This document shows positions 48,221 to 58,658 of a stretch of DNA of 64,000 bases, in pieces. The notes beneath the pieces are model-generated. The model was not told the DNA's origin. It ran no database searches and saw only the letters and a list, made by a program, of their open reading frames with translations. A program made the position numbers and the translations under genes. Location: positions 12,008,017 through 12,072,016 of the forward strand of contig NC_084677.1 of assembly GCF_028389875.1 (NCBI RefSeq). Direction: 5' to 3'. Each line of letters begins with the position of its first letter. The stretch's first letter is position 1. Origin of the DNA: Rhea pennata. Its lineage: Eukaryota > Chordata > Aves > Rheiformes > Rheidae.

Positions 48221-49076
48221 CTGGTGCCGGCAGAGGGGCGCTACAGAGAGGTTTGTCCCAATGTACTTCTTTGCCCATAGCAAAGGACACAGCTGCGAAA
48301 GATTGAAATGAGTTTTTGAAGGCATTAGGAGACTTATCTATTATTTACTCTGGGAATAGTGGTCTTATATAATATTAAATTCCAAATTTCCTTTATGTGT
48401 TTACCAACCGTTGGTCAGATTAGATGCACTAAATTAGTGAATGCCCCTTTTTCATGAATATTCTGTCTCTTTTAGTTTATGAACAGTGGAGTTAGCCCTC
48501 TTCTACCCTGCCCCCCAAACCCCAAACTGAGCTTACCCAAGAGTGGTGTATTCTTCTGTTCCTTCTGAATTCCCCTTAAGCAGATTTTTGTTTTTTTTTT
48601 AATGAGCCAAGCTTATCCAATTACAAAGAACCAAATTCCCCTAGCAGGTGGTGTACCTTAGCTTTCTGCTCTGTGGAACAAGGTCTTTTGGTATTACTTA
48701 ATCTTTTCTTCAGACAAACGACAAAGCTGAAAGAAAAACGTGCGTGTCAGTCTTCAGAGGTGTGCGTTATTTATTTCTTGACGTGAGGAAAATAAGGTCA
48801 AACAGAGTGAGTAATAGCTCTGAGACTGGAAGTTAGGTTGGACCGTGATTGCAGGTGCTTCTGTTTCCTGGGGCGCGGGGTCTTCAGTATGCTCTAGGGG
48901 AGGCACGGAAACCAGGCCAGGATCCCGTTTCCATTCTCAGAAGTGTCCCAGAGCACGCCAAGGAGTGTAGTTGATCTCAGCAGTGTGCTTGGAGACTGCC
49001 AGCTGGTGATTGCATTATCACCATAAAGGATTATTGTGATATAACCCTGTGATGATTATTATGACTTTTCTGAAAC

Positions 49077-49098
49077 TTTTGGAAGTTTTCTTCCAAAA
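49077..49098. repeat. Perfect 9-base inverted repeat with a 4-base loop
   Basis: TTTTGGAAG at 49077-49085 and CTTCCAAAA at 49090-49098 flank TTTT. The stem could form as a short hairpin if transcribed. Confidence 0.95.
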
Positions 49099-49953
49099 AC
49101 TTGGGATATAACGAAGGGAACAAACCGGCTACAAAGCACTGATGTCTAGGAATCTCCAACCACTTCTGAGCTGGCTGTCCATGGCTCTGTAGCTTTCAGA
49201 TCCCCTCCCAGATTTGTGGCTAGCTGCTCAAGAGATGCAGCCTCTTATCTTGAAAACCATGCAAAGATATGAAATACATATATAGCTACCCTACTATAGG
49301 TATGTATTATGCGTATAATGCCATTTGTCACGTATATGTGTGGGTTTTGTTTAAGTGAAGATCTTCAAAATCTGAATCATGTTTGTCTGAAATCCACTCA
49401 ATGTTTAAAAAATTTAAACAGTAGAATTTGACTAATAATTTGGAATATTAGGGGAAAATACATCTTTGGGAACAGACTTCTAATCACAGAGAATGGAGTT
49501 TGATTGGCACAACATCTAAGCATTAAAACATAACTTTGTAATTTTCAGCAAGGACTGCATAGCTCTAAGGGGCTGTGGAAAGTATCCCCTTGTGCTTATG
49601 CCAGCATCCTGTTGCATGCTTCTGCTCCCCTGATTCCTAATGATCTCAGTGGGGTTTATGATGGATGACTAAGATCACTCTATTTCCAGGGAAAGCTTTG
49701 CTACACTGATTTTTTTCCCCCACCCCCATCTTGCTATTTGTCAAAAGCAGCTGATGAACAAAATTCAGATGTCACTGGAAATTCAACCTGTCACTCCTGT
49801 TGAGCGCTGCTTTTTATAAGCAGTGTCAAAACTTCAGCTGTGTAATAGGTGATTTATTGCCAGTGTAATGACTGATTGGTAATGAACTCGGTAGAGAACT
49901 ACGCTACACTAAAATGAAATTCCTGCATACAGCTCCGATGACACTAATTACTT

Positions 49954-49978
49954 CTATAACAAAGCTATTTTGTTATAG
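49954..49978. repeat. Perfect 10-base inverted repeat with a 5-base loop
   Basis: CTATAACAAA at 49954-49963 and TTTGTTATAG at 49969-49978 flank GCTAT. Confidence 0.95.
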
Positions 49979-50919
49979 CAGCACTTGTGCTCATATCGCT
50001 TGTTATTCTGGGATCTCGAAGCATTGCAGTGTTGCTCGTGCTGCGTCTCTCCATAGCAAGTGCTATCATATCTGCTTAACGGGCAGGTAAGCTGGAGCAC
50101 AGACCAGCAGAAAGATTTGCATGCAGACATAAAATAAAGATCCAGTCCTGCAAAGCATTATCCACATGCAAAACTTGAAGCATAGTTCCACCCCTGTTTT
50201 TTTCACTTAGATATTTTACCAAATCTGGGTTCATGTAACCAAGGTTCCTGGTAAACTTAATTAACTTTCAGATTATCCTTTCTAAAATCCACTAGAAATC
50301 GATGGGGTTTATATACCTGCTTATTGTTGGACTCCTGGTGAACTGCTTTGCTGGGCTGGGGCGCTAATCAGTGTACACATGAGGACACGTCCTTGAAAGC
50401 AGCTTAAGTGCATTGAGCGGAATATCTGGCAGCTACCATTGCCCTGTAATTTTAACTAGCAACTTGCACAAGCTTTAAACTCGCCTTGTAACAGGGAAAT
50501 ACCTATTTTTAGCCTATCTGGTAGAGTTGCTGCCGCAGGTGTGCCTCTGGAGCTCCAACCTTACAAACAAAGTAAATATTACCTGCGGGCTGCTGTTAAT
50601 AAAAGAATCCTTCCATACGTGTTTACTCTGGAAAAGCACGTTTTCGTTTGGCTGATGTGCTTTGAATGCTCTTTGTTCATTTTAGCGCGAGAGCTCTAAG
50701 CGGATGGCAGCTGAGACAGTAAGGAAGATAGCAATCCAGAGAAAAAGCTGGTACCTTATTTACCTGCCTTCCTGGAGCGCTGGTTTGCTGCTGCTGTTCT
50801 TAGAAATACTGGCGATACATGCAAAATAAATAATTCATTGCATGAGTATCACATTTCTGGGAATGCTAAAATTAAAAGGGCTAAACGTGCACTTAATTTA
50901 GACTCGATTAGACAACCGA

Positions 50920-51860
50920 TTCTGTCGCGCGGCAGCCGTGGTTTGAACCGCAGCCCCGTGTGGGCTGAGCCGCTGGGGACGGGGCCGTGCACGGCTCAGG
51001 AGGGGCGCGATGCCGCCCCGCTCGCGGGGGCTCCAGCGGGGGAGGCGCTCACGGCTCCGAGGGGATCGAAACGTGGCGGCTCGCCCCGCCGAGCGCCGGG
51101 GACGGGTCTCGTGTTAAAGGAACCCGACGGCAGCCCCAGGCTGGAGCCCCGGCAGCGGTTTCGGCAGGAGCGGGGCCGCGGGCCTCCCTGCCGATGCCGT
51201 CGGCCGCTGTGAGCTGCGCGTGGTGGTCGCAGGCCGAAGGAAGCCTGGGGAGGACCCTAAAACCTCCTTGGGCAGAGGCTGGCGGCGGGGGTCGCTGGTG
51301 GCCGGGGCTGTTCTTGCCCCGAACCTCAGCCTTCTGCTGGGAAAAGGGCGAGAGCCGCAACGGGGCGAGAGCGGCGCGATCGCCGGCGCGGTCCCTCCCC
51401 GCGGGCAGCGCCGCCGTCGGGCAGCGGAGGCCGAGGCGCCGCGGCGGGAGCGCGCCCTCCGCTCCGGGCGGCTGCTCTCGAGCCCCCTCTGCTCTCTCTT
51501 CCCGCTCCGGTCGCCGCAGCCGCCCGCCGGCCCGGGCGGCTCGGAGCCGCGTCGAGCGCGCCCCGCGAAGCCGAGCGCTCGGCCCTCGCGCGTCTCCTCT
51601 AGGCCTTCTCCTTTCCGCCCAGCCCGCGCCCGTGTGTATGTGTGTATATATATATGAAATCACACACAGTTTTATTTATTTTTTATTTCTTTTTTTTGTT
51701 TTAAGATAATCTAGCGCACTGGCACTGCAGAAGCGCCTCGCGACGCCCGTCCTCCCGCCCTGAGGAGCGCGCGGCTGCTCCGCGACGGCGCCCTCGCTCC
51801 CGGCTTCGCTCGTCGGCGGCGCCTCCCCGGGCCCAGGGCCGGAGGGACCGCGAGCGTTCA
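50920..51860. promoter_or_regulatory. Second orphan CpG island, interrupted by an AT-rich insert
   Basis: Very dense CpG at about 50930-51625 resumes at 51715-51860. An AT-rich stretch (51630-51712, with TGTGTATATATATA and TTTTATTTATTTTTTATT) breaks it. Long open frames on both strands (about 204 to 240 codons) are arginine-, proline- and alanine-rich and typical of noncoding GC-rich DNA. This is the size and composition of a real promoter island, but no known gene start or exon was recognised. It lies about 22 kb beyond the NPTX2 polyadenylation site. Confidence 0.75.
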
Positions 51861-52165
51861 GGAAGCCGAGCGAAAACGAAGGTTTTCGCCTGAGCTTTTT
51901 TTTTTGAGTGAGGCTGTAAATGAGGCACTAGATATAGTGGTGATGTCGGAAAATGTGCAAGCAGCCAGCAGCTGCCAGGGAGCCCTAGAATATGTAATCT
52001 CCAGCGGGTTGCAATATATCCAGCACTTTTTTGATGGCAGAGAAAGATGAAACGCCGCAAAGATATTCCCAAAGAGAAAATATATGTCATACAACATTTA
52101 AATAGATCCTTTCAAGAAGGAGGGTTGCAGACACCCTCGTAACTAGCTTTTAAATGTGAGCCTAC

Positions 52166-52194
52166 TTTATTTATTTATTTATTTATTTATTTTT
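52166..52194. repeat. (TTTA)7 microsatellite
   Basis: Seven TTTA units followed by TTTTTAAG. Confidence 0.95.
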
Positions 52195-54523
52195 AAGAGC
52201 TGGTAGGATGGATAGCATGGTTTAAATATACAGCGCTGTTGTCTCCATGGTTTAATTCTATTGTTCAGCTTTTGCCTGGCTGTACCAGCTAATAATAAAA
52301 GCAATACAAGGAAGCAGGTCCATACTTACAGAATGATTTTTTTAAAAAAGCTTTGTATTTCACAAAGCAAGACATTTCTAAATAGAGTACTAGTTAAAAT
52401 GAGGGTTTTAAAGACTATGTTGGGATTCTTGCCAATACAGTAAGTGGCCATGAAACTTTTTAAGTAGTGGAACTGAAATACTAATAATTGGGATTTGAGA
52501 ATGGACTATGTGAAACTAAATAATAATAATTAAAAAAAAAGCCTATAAGTGGTAATTTCTTTCACAGAAAGCTAAATACACTCTGGAATGAGTGCAGTTG
52601 GTGACTTCTCAAGCCAAATTGATTTAAATTTGACCTGTCTGTATCAGAAGGCAGATCACTATGTACCAGCTAAGCGATGGAATAATACAACTTCAGACAA
52701 GTGTGCATATTTCTGGAAACGTAGCTCTCTTGAGCCAGGCTCTCCGTTTCTTGCAGAAAACATGAGGCAAGTGAGTAGCAGGAGTGAAGGAACTGATAAT
52801 TTTCCATTTGGCTTCCCTGTGCCGTCTCGGTTCTACCTCTGCTGCAGCCGCCTCTGCAAGTTCTGCCTCCACGAGCCTCGGGGGGCAGTTGTGCTGTGGA
52901 GACGCTCTTTGCTCTGGTGGTGCCGGGTGCTGACCCGAAGACCTGCTCCCCTTGATGGCCCACCCGGCTCTTGGGAGCAGTGGGACCTGCTTGTTCTCTG
53001 GGGTCTTCATGGGATCTTGGCTGACTAACTGGGCCCTTTGCTTCTGCCAGTGTGTCTGTGTGAATTTGTTGCCCTGCTCCTCACCATACTGCTTCCATTG
53101 CTGCTGACCTTCTCCCACGCATGCCCAGGCTATTTCTATATTTAATTTTCACTTTCCTTCCTTAAATGCTGCTTGTCATTGCTGTGACAAAGTGCTTTTT
53201 TACTGGTCCAGCTCCTCTAATTGAAGTCCTGGCCAGAGCTAGCTCGTCTCCAGAGCAGTGCCCTCCCTAACCCATGTGTCCTTCAATGTCTGGAGATGGT
53301 TAGTGCTTTCAGCAGATGTCCCAAAGCCTCTGGCAGAGCCTGCTGATGGGTTGTATAGTGTAGATGGAGCTTATCAGAAAAGTGGAGTGGCTCTCCTTTT
53401 GAAGAAGGCTGTCATGCTGGCTCTTGGCACAGAAGGAGCGTATGAGCTAAAGCTCTGTTTGGCTGCTTCTTCATGGAGTGGCTCTGGAGTAAAGCATCTT
53501 CCTTGGAGACGCGCCAGCTGTCATGGAGCAGATTTGCGGCAGCTCCCCATTTGCTCTGCCCACAGCCAGGAGCTCAGTTTGTATCCTGGATCCTCTGTTT
53601 CCACCTCAGATCAACTGTCCATGTGCTTGGTTGTTCCATAGTCGTTAACTGCTGCAACTGCCACCCTTGCAGGCAGCTGTGTGCTGTTTGTGCCAGTTTG
53701 GTCAGGTTGGGGGAACTCTTTAAGCTTCATATTGAATAAGGTGCTTGGGCGCAGTGGGGTTTACCTGCCGCCTTGGTTCGGAGGATGTAAGAAGGAGAGG
53801 AGGAAGGAAGAACATTGCAAAAGGTCTGCAGCTCCGGAGTGTCATCCTCAGGGGCAGGAAATGGATGTTGCCGCTAAGGAGGATGTGGTGGCCGGTGGAA
53901 GGACCAAGTGGTCTTGTAACCTTCCTAAATTCTGATAAATCTTATTTATTTGTTTATCTAAAACCCACCAGCTAAATGCAGAGCAATTCAACTGGACCTA
54001 CTGTGCCTTTAGAGTTGAATCCTCATTCACTGATACTTGCCAACAGAAATCAGGCAGAACTGGCCTATGTACTAGAAAATGCTAATTTTCCATACTTTAA
54101 TAGCTCCGTAGGTTCTGTGGGGGTGAGGGGAAGCAGGATCACCTCTGTATTTATTGCATTCATCTCAGGAAGAAAGAAGCACGTTTAAATGTGACCGACA
54201 ACAGCTCAGCATGTCGTAGGCCAGTGGGTGCAGGTGACCACCGTGGCACAAGTGATTCGGTCCCAAAAGTGGTGTCAAAGATCGACTTTCTTCAGGTTCA
54301 CGCACAAATATCATTTATATTCCTCTGTCAAGGTGACTTCAAAGTCTGTCTGTTGGCTGTGAGGGAACGAAGGATTTTTCTGAATTTAGAAATTGTCTGT
54401 TGAGAGTAAGTGGGAAAAGAAGAAAGGATTTCATGCCCAAATTATCAATAGTTGCGATGGTTTATTATAACGCCATACAGAATGCTTTCTGTACTCGTGC
54501 TGCAGATTTGAAAGAAAGAGATT

Positions 54524-54538
54524 AAAAAAAAAAAAAAA
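54524..54538. repeat. Homopolymer A run (15 A)
   Basis: Fifteen A bases following GAAAGAAAGAGATT. No upstream processed-gene or LINE sequence was recognised. Confidence 0.95.
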
Positions 54539-54689
54539 GGAGGATACAGAGGAGACCTTTCATACGAACTGTTCGGGGAATTCTGTTCCTCTGCCCTTAC
54601 TGTTTCAGTTGTTATAAATGAATACTAAATAACCAGTTTTGAACCAAAATGTTAGGCGATACAGCATCTTTGCTGGACTCTGTTTGACA

Positions 54690-54960
54690 CAGGTGGTGCA
54701 AAGCCTCCACCCGGGGCTCACAGCTGCCTTTTCCCCTCCGAGGTTTTCCAAGGAAGGATTTTCCCCGAGGCTTTGCAAACCACCCCCCGTGCAGCCAGGA
54801 GCAGCGCGGACGGTCTGCGGTGGCTCGTGCAGGCGGCGGATCTTCCTCTGTGAACTCAAGTGCGTCTCTGCCGCAATCAGCGGGGAAAAGTCAGCGGTGA
54901 CGGAGGGGCTCGGACGTGGCAGCTCCGCCTGAGCGCCAAGAGCGACTGCTCGCTTACGCC
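54690..54960. other. Small GC-rich patch with CpG enrichment
   Basis: About 270 bases with raised CpG in the middle of AT-rich DNA. No promoter element or exon can be assigned to it. Confidence 0.4.
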
Positions 54961-57589
54961 GGTCGTAGTTAAAAATACGTCTTTCTTTATTGTAAAGCTG
55001 ATACAATTTGGAGAGGTTTCTTGTACTTACAGCCTCCGCTGAGCAGATTAAACGTTACATAATGCTCCTCTCAGGGGCACTACATGATTAATGAGTGCTT
55101 GCAAAGTGCTTTGTTAAATATGACATAGTACTAATATATCTGTTGCAAAAGAAAAACTGAGGAGGCGTTAGTAGAAATTGTCTTCCCCAAACAGGCATTC
55201 TCTAAGTTTTTCCTAAAGTAAACGGCTGGATGAAGATAAATAAGCTGTGAGTGATATGCATGATAGATCAAAACACCAGATTTTTTTTTTCTGTTGAAAG
55301 AGAGACTGATAGTTGCCCAGGAGATCACCCATAAAGTCTGTTCGAATTTATAAAAGGCAATGCAGAGGCCAATAATTGAACTGACAGCCTTCCTGTGCCA
55401 CAAGCGTAGAAACGGAGTATAACCTTAAGCTAAAAGGAGGCTTTCTTGAAAAGAATACTGTCATGATAATGAAGCTTTGCTTTATTTTTGTTTTGCATTG
55501 ACAAATGAACCTAAATGATTCTTTGGCTTTCAAATTTCTCTGCAGTAAAAATATTTTGTATGTGATAATCCTAGGGACTTGATTTAGGATAAGAAGGAAC
55601 AATCAAAAGATATTCCAAGATAGATGACTGTGGGTGGGTGAAGCTGGACTGCATGTTATAGCAAATTCAATTGAAAATCAGTATTTATAAAGGCCTTGTT
55701 GGGATTAATTGTGTAGGACCAGACTGTTGGCTGCCGTGAATCAGTACGGATTTGTTGGCTTTAATTTCTGACGGCTCAAGATCGGACTTTCAGTTTTGAT
55801 GTCTCTTATTCAAATTCCAAATAACCCACTGTAGGTATTGTATGTGTCTTTATGTATGTTCCCCTAGACAGAATACTATTGCTGTTGAGAGGCAAAATCC
55901 TACAGATTAATGTTAACTTTCTTGCAATGGCTGTTACTAAGAGTAGCAAGGGATTGAGGACCAAAAGGGAAGGGAATGGCTAATCAGGTTTAGCTCTGTT
56001 AAGGGTTAAAAAATAGCCGCTGTCCATGTGGAGTTCCAGATTTCTCTAGCCTCTTTCTTTCAAGAAGATCCCATTGCTGCTCTGACTTTTCCAGCTGCTT
56101 CATTTTTTGATTAATTTATGAAGATTGTTTTAACATATTTTCTCTTATTAAAAAGAGAAGGGGAGTAAAAGGAATGGATTTATGAGAGATTTAAAGTGCT
56201 GGGATTTTCTTTGCTTGGTAAGTTTATCCCGACAGGGTTCCCTTTCCAGGAACCCCTTGTACACTTTTTGTAAACTGAGATAAGTAAGGACTTGAGGTGC
56301 AACATAGTGGAGAAACATGCTCAGGTGCAGGCCACACAGTACACCTTACTCCATTGCTTGCTGTCACCCCTTTCATCTCCCAGGTCTGCCTGAGACCAGA
56401 GTTGGAACCAAGCTAAGTTTCAGTCTTTTGAGGCACTTCAAACCCAATCTGCTATGCAGCTGTGCTGGTCTGCAGCTCCTCATCCTTCTTCAAGTAGAGT
56501 TCCAGTTATGGCAAATGGTTTGGCAGGGTTGCAGTACGCAGGAAGGAGGCCATCTACTACTTGCATACCGTCTGGATAGAAGATCAGTCACTCAATTCAT
56601 TGCTGTCATCTGCATTGTGTCCTGAAAGCTGGCCATGTAATTTGCTACTTTGAGTTTCTTAGAAATCTAGAAACGGAGCATTTCCTTACCAGAAAGCTAC
56701 AAGTGGTGAGAAGTTCACTCCTGAAAAGCCCAGCTTTCCTCTTGCTAGTTGGATGGGAGCAATGGGCTGGCCAAGGGCCAGGGATTTGCAGAGAGCCTGG
56801 TGGCTCATGGCTATTTATCTAGGAATCTAGGAATTTACCAGAAGAGTCCATAACGTGCAGACTCGTGTGTACTTTCTTTCAGACATGTGAATAAAGGAAA
56901 GCACAAATAAAGATCCACAAATCCTTAAATGCTTGAAAGTGAAGGCTTGGATAAAAGCAAGCTGGGTCCAATCTTCAGCACAGATGGGGCCACCATTGCT
57001 CCCAGAGAGTGCTGGGAGCCCAGAGAAACCCCAATCTCTGCTGCTTATGCTGTTCATTAAGTCTACAAGAAGCCCAGGTAAAACTGGCAATTAAAACAGC
57101 AAAAATTGCACTGTCACCACTGGGCCACGTTTTGCTCCACGATATATGAGGAACTTACCCTTGAGGCTGGAAGGTGTTTGCAGGTACTCCAGACCATAAG
57201 CTTTCTTTAAAATTTATATTTCTTGCTGTTGAACTGTGATTCTGAGCATAAGTTTCTATAGTACTTGAATTTATTTCATATCATATATTGTTGCACAAAA
57301 TGCTAAGAAGTATGTACTGCCCTGGAAAAATAGCAGAACTTTATTCAAATTTTTTAAAACTTGAAATTATCTTGTGCAGATTTAGAGGTATGTTTTCCCA
57401 GAAAAACACATTACATGCTCCTGAATGTTTTATCCTTTAGAAGTGTTATATACAAAGCCAACTAGTTAACTGACATTTGGATTGTAATTATGGAACATTG
57501 TACAGCATTAAAACATTGTGTTGTTTGCTGCTGTCACTGCTGAATCTTGCATCGCTTCTGGTGTCCTGTATCCTGGCCCTTCAAAGATT

Positions 57590-57607
57590 TTATGCATAAG
57601 CATAATT
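57590..57607. promoter_or_regulatory. Candidate POU-domain (octamer-like) binding site
   Basis: The palindrome TTATGCATAA (57590-57599) is followed at once by GCATAATT. This double ATGCAT/GCATAAT arrangement is the kind bound by POU III (Brn) factors of the nervous system. TTCAAAG, a TCF/LEF-like core, lies just upstream at 57581. The call rests on motifs alone. Confidence 0.3.
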
Positions 57608-58010
57608 CTGCTGTAAAATCTTAGGCTGCTGTGTGAGCCTTGTGGGATTGAAATATTAATAACTAAAAATTAGTGATTGCGTTGTTTATGCAGCTTTCAA
57701 AATAAAAAAAAGGCTTAATATTGCTATGCTTGAAGGCTGCTATTATGTTGGGGGTATTTTTTGTTCGTTTGCAATGCTGGTTAAAGTTGATGGATGTACT
57801 AACCTCTTTCATTTATGATAAATAGAAAAAGCAATTAAGTGCTTCTTTGCATGGTGATAGATGAAACAACAGCAAGCTGGTACCCAAGGCAATGAGCTAC
57901 ACAAAACTGATGAGAAAATGAGCTGTGCTGACAAGGGTTTTCTTTCAGATTAATTGCAAGTGCAGGGGCTAGGGGCTTGGCTGGTTGACACTGTACGCTT
58001 CCCTATTTCT

Positions 58011-58658
58011 ATGGCAAAAATTGAGAAAATACACTGTGAAAAGGGCAAGAAGCAGCGCTTCACCTGGGAGGAAGCGAAGAGCCAGGCCCGCTGGCGGGAA
58101 CTGCACCTACTGGGGACCCAGCCTTGGATTCCCGTGCAGAAAACAGCTTCCCGTGTTTTTCCTCTTCTATGTTCGGGCAGCAAGACTGCAGGTGCAGTTT
58201 CCCTCTTTTCCTGTTTTTTGGTAAATAAGCAGAATGGCACCAAAGAAATACCTGATCTATGTGAGCTCGGTTCCTCCTGTCGGGAAGCGAGCGAGCAAGG
58301 CCTCCCCCTGCTTCGTACAGCCCCTTGGGGAGGAAAACCAGCAGCAACGTGCTCAACCATGCTGTGGTTTTTCCTTGTATTCCAGATGTTGCAGCCTAGA
58401 CTGGGCTTCTGTGGAGGCGTGGTGGGAGGAAGCATCAATGGTGCACGCTTTATGGCCAGGTTTAAAGGCTCCCAAGCAAAATGGCTTGTTTGGCTGGTTT
58501 ATGGTAGTGACCAGCAGCATGGACGCAGGCGCTGGGGTGTGGAGCCCGGGTGCAGCTGGGAGCGTGCAGGCCACAGCAGAAACATTAAGAACGATGGGCT
58601 ACAGCATTTCAATGTTATCTTACTGATACTCCTAGAAGATAGATCCAGGAATTTCTAG
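58011..58658 (+). CDS. Unassigned 215-codon open frame, coding status doubtful
   Basis: An ATG at 58011 (MAKIEKIHCEKGKKQRFTWEE) starts a 648-nt frame ending in TAG at 58656-58658; the same frame is open back to about 57954. A pyrimidine tract ending in TTTCTTTCAG at 57939-57948 resembles a 3' splice site just before it. Composition shifts along the frame: a basic start, a middle rich in Ser, Leu and Cys, and a C-terminal part with many Trp, Gly and Arg. I recognise no domain. The local GC content is near 50 percent, so a frame this long is mildly surprising by chance. However, a minus-strand frame of similar length (57950-58438) overlaps it, which weakens the coding case. It may be a chance frame, an exon of a noncoding RNA, or the remains of an old retroelement. 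Confidence 0.15.
   Translation: MAKIEKIHCEKGKKQRFTWEEAKSQARWRELHLLGTQPWIPVQKTASRVFPLLCSGSKTAGAVSLFSCFLVNKQNGTKEIPDLCELGSSCREASEQGLPLLRTAPWGGKPAATCSTMLWFFLVFQMLQPRLGFCGGVVGGSINGARFMARFKGSQAKWLVWLVYGSDQQHGRRRWGVEPGCSWERAGHSRNIKNDGLQHFNVILLILLEDRSRNF

Larger units (their letters stand above)
39644..50900. other. Noncoding DNA between the microsatellites and the second CpG island
   Basis: More than 11 kb without a gene I can support. It holds a T run at 41956-41977, a 21-base tandem duplication at 42481-42522, a degenerate TA/TG/CA tract at 43020-43140, several perfect hairpins (45812, 46976, 49077, 49954) and an oestrogen-response-like palindrome at 48206. The 174-codon frame at 43828-44352 lacks an ATG at its start and has no recognisable domain. 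Confidence 0.5.
51861..57946. other. Noncoding DNA after the second CpG island
   Basis: No gene could be supported. It includes a TTTA repeat at 52166-52194, an A run at 54524-54538, a small GC-rich patch at 54690-54960 and overlapping 130-145-codon frames on both strands at 52588-53118 that lack ATG support and a recognisable domain. The part 57470-57830 carries POU- and TCF-like motifs. Confidence 0.5.

Noticed and set aside
50838..51709. Frames of 124 to 240 codons in the 51 kb CpG island
   Set aside because: Same reason: openness on both strands from GC content, no domain, no conserved-looking motifs.
52588..53118. Frames of about 141-146 codons on both strands; the minus-strand one contains a QWKQYGEEQG...THWQKQ segment faintly like the W-x-x-Y-x-E...W-x-x-K region of TGS1
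   Set aside because: The resemblance is weak and from memory, the frame has no ATG near its start, an in-frame stop lies just upstream, and the rest does not fit. A processed-pseudogene search would be needed before any claim.
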